Below are positions 47,301 through 56,632 of a DNA stretch of 64,000 nt, piece by piece. The notes beneath the pieces are model-generated. The model did no database searches, was not told the origin of the DNA, and worked only from the letters and a program-made list of their open reading frames with translations. The DNA comes from Chlorella sorokiniana (taxonomy: Eukaryota; Chlorophyta; Trebouxiophyceae; Chlorellales; Chlorellaceae): contig CP084612.1 of assembly GCA_025917655.1 (NCBI GenBank), positions 992,001 through 1,056,000 on the forward strand, given 5' to 3'. Position 1 is the first letter of the stretch, and the number at the start of each line of letters is the position of its first letter. The position numbers and the translations under genes are program-made.

Positions 47301-50300
47301 TGCACCGCCCCTCCCAAGCAGCCGACGAGGCGCTGCCTGCGGGTGCGAGCAGCCACCGGCCACGCCTGCTGCTGACAGACCTCCTTTTGCAAAGCTGCAA
47401 AGCTGCAAAGTGGTCGCAAGTGTCGCCTGCCTGCATCGCTGGCTTGGGTGGTGCGGAGCGCTGTCTGCCACCGCCGCCGCTCTAACATCCTCCCGGGCTG
47501 TGCACGCTGCGCTGCAGCCGCCGCCCGGTTTGCGCCGCCGCAGGCTGACCCGCCGGCGGATGCGGAGCTTCGGCAGGCCATCGACAGCCTGGCATTCTTC
47601 GTGGCCCGCAACGGTGGGCTGCCTCATGTTGTCGGTGCCTTGCAGGCATCGATGCATCAGATCTTCTGGCAGTCTGGCAGAGCGCTTTGTTCGCCATCCC
47701 AAGCAGCGCCGGCGGCCCTGCCTGCCCGTGAGTGTCGCCCTGCCATGCAAGCCCCCGCTGGCCCATGCTGTGCCCCCGGCAGGCATCGTCTTTGCGAACA
47801 TGGCGCGGCAGCGGCAGCAGAAGGAGGGGCGCTGGGCCTTCCTGAGCGGCGGCGAGGGCGCCGCCTACTACCGCTGGAAGGTGCGCCTGCCTGCGCGGCG
47901 GCGGCCGAATGCAGGCTTGAGCATAAGGGTGTGGTGCAAGGGTGCGGGTGCCAGGATGCCCCGGCTGGCAGCTGGCGTGGTGGCCCCTGGCGCCGCTGCA
48001 GCAGGCCTGGAGAGCGGTGAGGGGTGAGCCGCCGCACGGATGCCACCTGGCAGTGCCGTGCATGGCAGACCACCACACGGCTGTTGCCCCCTGGCCCCTC
48101 TCTTCAGATGCACTCGCTCCAGGCCATCATCAGCCCCCAGCAGCAGCAGAGGCGCCGCGCGCCGCCGCTGCTGGCCATCGGGCAGCGCCCGGCGCCGCTC
48201 TCGGCGGACGAGCGCGGCGCGCTGCTGGGAGAGGCGCCGCTGGCGGGGCGGCCCCCGCAACCGCGGGCGCGGCGCTGTCTGGCTGGGCCACGGGCGCGGC
48301 GGAGGGCCAGCGCGCGGCGGCCGCCGCGATCGCTGAGGGGCGGCAGCAGGAGGCGCTGCGGCGGCAGCTGCTGCAGGTGTCGCAGGCCGACCGGCAGCGC
48401 CTGCAGCAGCTGCTCTCCCGCAACTTTGTGGCGGCGGAGTCCAGCGAGATGCTGCAGCCCGACGGCGGGGCGGCGGCGGCGGGCCTGCGGCCGGGCGCGC
48501 GCCGCCGCCGCCGCTGGCGCCCGCGCCGCCGCCGCCCGGGCAGGGTGGTGACGGAGCGTGACCTGGCGCGACCCGCGGAGGGCGGCGACCTGGCGCTGCG
48601 CCCGGCGGCGGCCTGGGTCCCGGGGACGCCGCCCGCGCGCCGCCGCCGCGCGCCGCCCCGTGCGCCGCAGCGAGGAGTGGCGCCCGCTGCCGCTGCTGTG
48701 CAAGCGGTTCAACGTGCCGGACCCCTACCACGGCCGCCCTGCGGAGCTGCAGGTGGGAGCAAAGGCGGTTTGATCTATTGGAGGGCCTGGAGCCAGGGTT
48801 GGTGGGCAGGGTGGCGGGCCCAGACAGGGCGGCCCCTGCCTGCCACCCGCCACCGCCTGGTCGCACCCACTGCTCCCTGCGGTACATGATGGCACTGCAG
48901 CCCTGCGCCTCTGTCTGGTGCCAGTTTGGGATTGGACCGCAATCATGACGCCTCCGGGATGCCCCTTCTCCCCCTCCCCCTCATCCTGCCACAGATGTCC
49001 CGCTTCAAGACCGACCACCTGGCCCTGCCAGAGACGGCGGCGGCGGTGGCCGCCTCACTAGCTGCCGCCCCCGCCGGCGCCCAGGACTTCCTGCTGCCGC
49101 CCTCGGTGGCCGCCGCCATCAAGGAGGCCGAGGCGCAGCAGGCGCTGGCGCTGGGGGCGGGCGGCGGCTCGACCGCGGCGGCGGGCGGCGCCGGCTGCTG
49201 CCGCTGGGCCGCCGCAGCAGCAGCAGCCCGAGGACGCCGCCGGGGCCGCGGACGCCTTCCTCAGCTCTCTGTCAGACATGCTGGGCGGCGGCGGCGGCGG
49301 TGCAGGCGCTGCACAGGGCGAGCCGGCGCCGCCGCTGCCACCCGGGCCGCCACCGCCGGGCGACACGGGTGCGGCGGGGATGCCGAGGCCGCGCATGTGG
49401 TGGCGGAGGCAGAGGCGGCGGAGCGGCCGGTTGACCTCTTCAAAGCCATTTTCGAGGATTCTGAGGAGGAGGAGGAGGAGGAGGAGGAGGAGGGGGTGGG
49501 TTTGTGCGTGGCGATTGTGATGAAGGGATGCATGCAGATGCAGCTCAGTGGATGCAGCTCATGCCGGGCTGCGTGCAGCCCAGCCAGCACCGCCTGCCAC
49601 GCTGTGTTCTCTCGCCACCCCGTTGGCTGCTCGTGGCCGCTCATCACGGGGACGACAAGCTGACTGCTGCTGCTGCCGGCTCGCAGGCCGCCGACGCGAC
49701 GGCCCACGAGCAGCAGGGCCAGCAGCATCCGCAGGGCGCTCAGGCGCCTGGCTCGGCCAGCGGGGCCGCCGTAGAGCAGCAGCGGGGCGGCCCGGCGGTG
49801 CCAGCCGACGAGGGAGCTGCAGCCCAGCAGGCGCAGCGGCCCCAGCACACCTTCCAGCCGCCTGCAGCCCAGCAGCAGCGGCCGGCGGAGGACGCTGCGT
49901 TCGGCTTTGCAAAGCTGCGCGCGCCGACCGCGGCGCTGCCGCCAGCCAGCGCTGCGGCGGCGGCGGCTATTGCGGCGGGCGGCCTGGATGACGCCACCAA
50001 GCAGCGGGTGCAGGAGGCGCTGCGGGCGCTGCGCAAGGACAAGAAGGAGAAGAAAGGCAGGCACGTGGCCGCCTGCGCTGGTGTGCCTGCTGGAGTGGGG
50101 GATGGGGGCGGAGTGGTGCTGCCCTGCCAGCCGCTCCTGGCCGTCTTGCCTTGCGCGACTGAGGCCCACCTCGCTGCCCTGCCTGCAGCAAGAAGAAGAG
50201 CAAGAAGGAGAAGAAGGAGAAATCGAAGAAGTCGCGACACAAGGGCAAGCGCAAGAAGCAGCGGCGGCGCAGCGATAGCAGCGAGAGCAGCAGTGAGAGC

Positions 50301-50312
50301 GACAGCGACTGA
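44308..50312 (+). CDS. TOUGH/GPATCH1-type G-patch and SURP RNA-processing protein
   Basis: The plant orthologue TOUGH acts in splicing and microRNA processing in the nucleus. The order of segments matches the family. Exon 1 (44308-44520) has EEDYKFYGTPIEDEEE and RRFHGAFTGGFSAGYFNT. Next come VGSKEGWQPASFRSSRDER with YLDDDELEEL, then the G-patch VGIRLLQRMGWRQGKGIG near 45344-45400, followed by LLAPKTDLHGLGYDPFKGAE, DEEDGYGEGTTMEDYVTHDD and PRSRAPKLRKSGLGDRLARK. Later are LVPGFVRATATVV with PPGYVPVHRP, a SURP domain (ADAELRQAIDSLAFFVARNG, then WAFLSGGEGAAYYRWK), LLGEAPLAG, LLQVSQADRQRLQQLLSRNF, RPLPLLCKRFNVPDPYHGRP and VDLFKAIFEDSEEEEEEEEE. The C-terminus is a Lys/Ser/Arg-rich tail with stop at 50310-50312. 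One G is missing at 44460-44462 (exon 1 is 213 nt; 214 fits) and an extra base is likely in the 7-G run at 45472-45478. Confidence 0.92.
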
Positions 50313-50816
50313 CAGCTTGCATCGCCCGGCACCGAGGTTGCTTGCTGGCGCCGTAAAACAGCTTTTCTTGCCACCCTCGTTGTTGTTACAAGCTTGAGCA
50401 TCAAGCAATGCGGGCGGCGTGCCGCTGTCGCGGCAACAGAGGCAGGGCGCAAAAGCAAGGCTGAGTGAGCGGGGGCTTGCTCGCGCCTGCCGCGAAATCA
50501 AGCGGCGGAGGCAAGCCCCCGACAAAACAGTGTGGCAAGATACACGGCAAGGAAACGTACAACGTGCTGGCCCGCACTCGATGTGGGGTGGCAGGCGCAT
50601 GCGCTGCTGCAGCCCGTTCTGAGGCGAGCCCGCTGTACACAGACGATACAGGCTCGGCGACACATGGCGGCGCAGCCTGACGAGCATCGGCCAGCTGAGC
50701 AAGGAGGCGCCCGGCAGCGTCCTGCCCTTGGGCGGGCCTCATCCACTCCTTCCATCAGCCAGGGGCGGCGCGGTCGTCCAGGGTGCAGTTCAAGGGGCTG
50801 CCAAGGCGCCGGGCGC
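50313..50816. other. convergent 3' regions, no gene seen
   Basis: This 504-bp stretch lies between the stops of TOUGH/GPATCH1 (plus) and the helical-repeat gene (minus). No gene or repeat is seen. Confidence 0.4.
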
Positions 50817-53800
50817 TCAGGCCGCGTCCGCCGCCGCTGCTGCACCGCGCCCCTGCCGCTCCTCGGTGGCCTGCTTGAGCAGCGCCATGAAGTCGCGGTT
50901 GTAGTAGCTGCACAGAGTCAGGCGGGGGGGGCACGCGCGCGGAGAGTGTGGGAAGCAGGGGCGGGGGGGGGGATAGGCGAACTACTGGCCAGTTCGCACG
51001 AAGCGCGCACGAAGCCTCCCCACACCCCCACCTGCCGCCCGCCCGCCCCGCCTCCGCCCCGCAGCCACCCACCCCAGCTTGTTCAGGTCCTGGACCAGGT
51101 CGCTCAGGTGGTCCAGCGAGAATTCGGGAGGCGGGCGGGCACCACCCGCCCCGTCAGCGCGTCCAGCAGCGGCTGGTGGTCGTAGCCCAGGTCCCCCAGG
51201 GCCCCCATCTGTCCGGTTGATTGTTTGGGGGGGGTGGGGCGGGACGGGCGCGGGGCGGGGGTGGGGGTGGGGGCATCAGCGAGGCGATACGCACAGACGC
51301 AGGGCGGCGGCCGGCCATGAGGCTGGCCGGCAGGGTGACCAGCCATTGTGCGAGTCCCCTCCCCCGCAACCCCTCAAGGGAAGAGGAAACACACCGCCAC
51401 CCACACAGTGACCCCCACCGCCCCCCCACCCCCCACACACACGACCCCTCAGCCCACCAGCTCGACGACGGCCTTGGGGCTGAACTCAGCCAGCTTCTCC
51501 ACCCCGGCATCCAGCAGCGGCAGCAGCAGCGCCTCGTCGCTGTACCTGCATGGCATGTGCGTGTGTGTGTGGTTGGGGGGGAGGGGGGCAGCTGGGGCAG
51601 CTGGGGCGAGCCAGGCAGGCAGGCAGGCAGGTGTGTGATGGGCAGGCGTTGGGAGGAAAGAGGCAGCCAAGCTCAAGGGAGGCGGCAAGGGGCAACGCCT
51701 TGCACCGCCGGCTGCCATTCCCCCTATAACCACCCAGCTACACAAAGACACCCTCGCCGCCCCCCCCACACACACACCCCAACCCCTCACCCCAGCTTGA
51801 TGACGGCGGTGGTGACCTTGGCCAGGCAGGCGGCGTCGAAGGAAGCAGGGTCCTCGGCCGCCTGTCGGAAGGCGGCGCAGCAGACGGGGGGAAGCAGGGA
51901 GGAAGACAGATGGAGGCTGGCCGAGACGCAGGCGGAAGGGGGTGCCTCGGCGGAGCGGCAGCAGCGCAGCTGCATGGGCAGCCCACAGAGGACCCCCACC
52001 TGGCCCAGCCTCAGCCTCGCACCCAGCGCCACCCTTCCTCCTTCCATGCCCCACATCAAGCAGCACGCCGCACCTTTGTGATCAGCTGGTCCACCACCTC
52101 GGGCGAGGAGCAGCCCACTCGTGAATAGGCATCCAGGATGTTGGCAATGGCCTGAGGGGGGGAGTCACAGACAAGTGTGTGTGGAGTGGGCGGCTGGACA
52201 CGCAGGCGCAGCGGCAGCCCCCAGCTTGCACACGACCACGGCAGCGCTGTCGTCAGCTGCGCGTGCGGCCGCGCCGGCCCCCTCCCCCTTGCGCTCACGT
52301 ATCCCTTGTCGGCGGCTGCCTCCTTGAGCAGCGTGCCCGCCGCCGTCTCCACCACCGTGATGAGGTCGGGGTGGCAGTAGCCGCAGCGGCTGAAGGCGTA
52401 CACCTGGCATGGGGATGGAGGGGGCCAGGCACTCTCCCCTTCACGGCTCAATGAAGCTTGACTGCAGTGTCGAGCAGAGGTGAGCAGCGGCATGCCCCCA
52501 CCCAACGACGCACATCGCCGGGGCAGGCGGGGGTAGCGGGGGGGTGCGGCGGGCGCTGCAGCGATGCCGCTGCGCTCATGCAGCCGCCAGGCGGGCCCTG
52601 CCCGAGCCTGTCTGTCCCGGCTGCTCTGGCAGCCCTTTCCCCCACGCCCCCACCCCCACATCACACCGTTCAAGGCGCCCCCACTCCCACCCCCGGCAGC
52701 CCCGCACCACGTCGGCAATGTTTTCAGCGGAGAACTTGTGGGGGTGGGCGGCCACGTGGCCCACCACCCCCTCCAGCAGCTCGTCGTCGTAGTAGCCCAT
52801 GTCGCCAAAGGCCCGCAGTAGCTGGCCCAACCCGTCGCCTGAAAACTCGTCCAGCCTGGTGCGAACACGGGGGGGCGCGTGGGGAGGGGAGTGTGTGTGG
52901 GAGTGTGTGGGGGAGGGGCGGCGGCGCTTGCGAACGAGGAAGGGAGTAAGGCGGGGGGCTGGTGCGTGGGGAAAGGACAAGGGGAGGGGCTGCGCTCTGG
53001 GTGCAGCGCAGGCTGCAGATGCGAGGGGGCGCACAAGCTCCCAGGCCGCGGCGGCGCGGCTCTGCACCCAGAGCGCAGCCCCTCGACACGCAGCACACAG
53101 GCTGGAGTGAGGCTTCGCGGCCTGCGCCCCCTCCCGCCCCCACCTCTGCAGCACGACGTCGGCGGTGGCGTCCTTGAACTCAACCGAGTAGCAGTCCAGG
53201 TCTGTGTGCGGGTGTGGGTGGGATTGGGTGGGGAGGCTAGTGGGTAGGGAGGCGGGGTGAGTGGGTTGGGGGCGTGAGTGTTGTAGGGGGAAGGGCACGT
53301 GGCGGGCAAGGATTTGGACTGGGTGTGGGGGTGGGGGTGTGTGGGGTGAGGTGGCAATCTAACTGAGGATCGATGTGGGGCAGAAGCACGCGCCTTGCCG
53401 TCCAACGCAAACGTTCCGGTGCAGGGCAGGCGCAAACCCACCAGCAACTGAGCAGCTGCAGAGCGTGCCTGCCCATGCCATAGCCCTTCCCTCCAGCGCT
53501 TGTCCCCCACGGCCTCCCCCTCCTCACACATCCACACACACCCATACACACACCCACACCCACCCGAGAACGACTCCACCACCGAGCAGATGTCTGAGGC
53601 GGAGAGGTGGGGGGCGCGCGCGTGGCCGCCCCCGCCAGCGCCTCCAAGAACCCTCGGTCAGTGATGCCCGTCACAGCCGCGGCACGCGCCACAGAGGGCA
53701 CGCCCTGCACCAGGAAAGCGTGTGCGGGTGGGGGGGGCACAGCGGCGCCGCGTGACAGCTGGCCAAGCTGCAAGCACGGCCCCCTCGTGACCGGCGCTTG

Positions 53801-54087
53801 CTGCAGCAGCAGGCGGCGAGGAGGACGATGAAGGGAACAGACGTGCTGCGCACCGCGGGCTCTATCTGCGCCACCTCCTCCGCCACCTCGGGCCCCACGT
53901 CGTCCTGCTGCGCGGCCAGCACCTGCACAGCGTCGGGCACCAGGGAGCCAGCGGTTTGCGGGGTGCCCAGCCTCTCTGGCATGCGGCTCACGTCCGGCAC
54001 CGGGGCGGCAGCAGGCTGCCAACGCCTGTGCGGGCGCCCCCACCTTCTGCGCAACGCTGTGCCCCGCATCCTCTGCTGTGGAGGCAT
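50817..54087 (-). CDS. helical-repeat protein, likely organellar RNA factor (Tbc2/FASTK-like)
   Basis: The protein is built of tandem helical repeats of about 38 residues, each on its own exon, like those of Chlamydomonas Tbc2 and RAP/FASTK-type organellar RNA factors. Examples: FSGDGLGQLLRAFGDMGYYD near 52795-52855, FSAENIADVV near 52708-52735, YAFSRCGYCHPDLITVVETA near 52340-52405, AIANILDAYSRVGCSSPEVV near 52095-52155, DPASFDAACLAKVTTAVIKL near 51795-51855, YSDEALLLPLLDAGVEKLAE near 51485-51545 and MGALGDLGYDHQPLLDALTG near 51155-51210. Earlier segments are VPDAVQVLAAQQDDVG and LSASDICSVVESFS. The last exon (50817-50907) reads YYNRDFMALLKQATEER plus an Ala tail. The ATG at 54087 starts an Arg-rich N-terminus, consistent with organelle import. 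No C-terminal RAP domain is seen. One G/C is probably missing at 53609-53614. Confidence 0.65.
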
Positions 54088-55006
54088 AGCTCGCCGTCGA
54101 CCAGGGCTGCGCGCAGGCTGCGGTGGGCCGCCCCACGCCCACGCGGCCGCAGAGGCGCCAACCCTGCTGCTCCCCGCGACCAGCGGCAGCGCTGCCGCTG
54201 ACGCCGCCGTGGCTGTCCTGGTGGCTGCTGCGCCGCCGAGCAGAGGCGCTCCTGTACGTGTTCAAGTGTACAAACAACCGCCATCAGATGACATCGTGAC
54301 GGCCACGCAGCAACACGGGCGCTGCGTCCCACCTGCTGCTGCCAGCCGCTTGAAAGCGGCAGCAAGAGGCCTGGATCGCATATGTATTCACCAGTGCCAA
54401 GTTCAACGCAAGCGTAGCCTAGGCCTGAGCGTTCAATGCCGCAGCCTGCACAGTGGGGTGAGTTGCGCAGCGTTGGAGCGCTGAGCAGCGGGAGGTGAGG
54501 GGGTGGGCCGACCGGGCGGGGGTTGCAGGCAATGTTGAGCCGTGGGGAGCTCTCACAATATGCGAACAAGCACGTTTGAAAGGCGACGGGCGCAGCGGAG
54601 GCTTTCACCCTCCAGGTGGGACCCAAGGGAGGCAAACCTAATTCAACTATGACCGGGTGTCGATTGATTAGACTCCCATGTCGGAGTGCAGTCCGAAAAG
54701 GGCACAGAGCCGCGCATTCAGGGGCGGCAGCGCTATGACAGCCCTACCTCGCTTGGCTGGCTGAGCATCCAGTTGAACGTGACAATGGGTTGCCTTTCAA
54801 GGGAGTTTTGCCCTCCTGATGCATAAAGTGGGAAGAGACGCCGTCTTCCTACCTGGACGAGGTCTCGACTTGCGTGCCCTCGGACCCTCGTTTCTTTGGG
54901 CGTGCACAGTACAATCAGTCAATTTTGCTTGATTGTACCCACTACTTCTCCTCTTGATCGAACTATCGCATTCGGTTTCACTGCCCTGGGCTTTGCTCGT
55001 AGCACC
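54088..55006. promoter_or_regulatory. divergent promoter region
   Basis: This 919-bp interval separates the minus helical-repeat gene (ATG 54087) and the plus gene at 55007. The right half (54640-55000) is clearly more AT-rich than the left, as expected of a promoter. If the minus gene starts further upstream, its 5' end occupies the left part. Confidence 0.4.
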
Positions 55007-56312
55007 ATGGCATCCACGCCATCCACTGGTAGGAGACGATCACGGCATGCAGGCGTCGATCCCAGCATCGCTGCAGATTTGAAGAACAAACGGCTGTTGG
55101 TGCCCCCTAGCGTGTTCCCCAAGGCAAGTGCGCTTCGTGACTGAAGCAGCATCGACAGTGTTACCAAAAACCACAGCCAGCAGCCTCTCAGCGCGCATGC
55201 CGATCTCTGCCCGCGGGCCGCCACAGCAGCCGCAACGCCAGCCAGCAAGTGGGCGCAGCTTGCTGTTGCTGCAAGCAGCCACCATAGCAGGAGTTGATTG
55301 CGGTGTCCAAGCTGCCTGCAGGAAAACGTGAAGGCGGGGTTCCGGGGGTGGGAGGCGCGCGTGACGGGCGTGGATAGCGCGACCCACAGCGACGGCCCGC
55401 ACGTGTTTGTTGAGTTCCCAGGCTGGGCCCAGCAGTACCACTTCCCTGCCAGCCTAGTGCGCACTTGGGTGGTTGGCGGCGCTCACAAAAAGCGCGCTCA
55501 GCAGCAGCATGGGTCTGAGGAGGAGGGTGGGGAAGCAGCGCCTCCGCCGCACAAGTCGCCGCGCAAGGCGACAGCCAGCAGCAGCCGAACGCCAGCCGCG
55601 TCCTCGCGGCGCCGTGCCGCCGCTGCCGCGCAAGCCGCTGCAAGAGACCAGCTGACGCAGCCGCCGGCAACGTCTGAAGAGGACAACAGCCAGGATGAAG
55701 AGCCTGGGCCTGCCCACACGCCGGGAGACGTGCCCTCACCGGCCAAGTCGGCCATCATGCTGCGCTCAACACACCAAGGCGCGGCCACAGGCGTGCGGGC
55801 AGATGCCGCAGCCGTGGAACCAGCCGGTCAGCGGGAGCATGAGCAGCAGCGAGGGTTGGCTGAGGCAGAGACAGACGAAGCTCTCGAGGAGGAAGAGGAC
55901 AAGCAGGCAGCCCACCCTGCGGTCGCCGGTGAGCCTTCAGAGCATGCTGCTGCTGCAGCCAGTAGCGCATGCGTATATGTCTCAAGGCAGCCTTATGTTG
56001 CTTCTAGTTGACACGCATTCTCAGCCATCCTGCACCTCTCGCGCCACCCTTGCAGGCGGGGCGCTGGAGGCCGTGAAGGAGGCGGCGCTGGCCACAGCCG
56101 CACAGGGGTGTGCTACGGGCTCCTGCGCCTCCTCTTCCCTGGCTCCGCCTAGGCGCTGGGCTGCCTGCGCCCGCAGCACCTGCATCCGCTTTACGGCTGG
56201 TCCACTGCTGTTGGTTGTGTTGCACCTCTGCAATTCCCCTGTCCTGGTGTCAAGCAAACGAGAATCGCTCACGCCTCGCAGCTCCAACTCCCCAACATGG
56301 CTTTACGGTTGA
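55007..56312 (+). CDS. hypothetical protein with small beta-type N-terminal domain
   Basis: I do not recognise the family. Three exons join exactly: 55007-55123, 55322-55928 and 56056-56312, giving 326 residues with no frame repair. Exon 1 begins with a short basic segment (GRRRSRHAG). Exon 2 opens with a compact segment, GFRGWEARVTGVDSATHSDG then HVFVEFPGWAQQYHFP and ASLVRTWVVGG, whose alternating hydrophobic and aromatic residues suggest a small beta-barrel of Tudor/PWWP size; this is an inference. The rest is low complexity: Lys/Arg/Ser with Pro, then Glu-rich (ETDEALEEEEDK). The C-terminus has a hydrophobic stretch, LLLVVLHLCNSPVL. Intron 1 (55124-55321) uses a GC donor in perfect consensus, AAG|GCAAGT. 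A chromatin-associated role is possible but unproven. Confidence 0.6.
55124..55321 (+). other. GC-AG intron
   Basis: The exon ends CCCCAAG and the intron begins GCAAGTGC, the consensus for GC donors. The acceptor is TGCAG before GAAAACGTG. Reading through the donor meets a stop after five codons. Confidence 0.7.
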
Positions 56313-56632
56313 TTGGCAGCATTAGTTGCTCACGGCCAAAAGGCAGGACAGGTAGATGGGCGGAATGTGGAATAGCGGGACGAATCATGGTTGGGCTGGG
56401 TGTGAAGCCTGCCATTTACTGCTCAAACGCAGCGAAAGGCCGGTTGTACCGCAGCAACGAAATGGGAAACTTACTGCTTTGCATGCATCTCTCGCTAAGA
56501 GATCAAAAGGCGGCATTTATTCTGCACCCAAGGCCGGAATTCCCGAATGCCTGGTGCGGGGTCCCGTGGGCGGGCAGAACTGAAATTAATCTTCTCTGTG
56601 CAGCAGCTGCAGCCCCAGAAGCTGCCCACGGT
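56313..56632. other. convergent 3' regions, no gene seen
   Basis: This 320-bp interval separates the stop of the plus gene at 56312 from the stop of the PhoX gene on the minus strand at 56633. Nothing further is recognised. Confidence 0.4.

Noticed and set aside
54088-54277. Upstream extension of the helical-repeat gene starting at 54277
   Set aside because: That frame begins at TTG, not ATG, and is not the frame of the conserved VPDAVQVLAAQQ segment.
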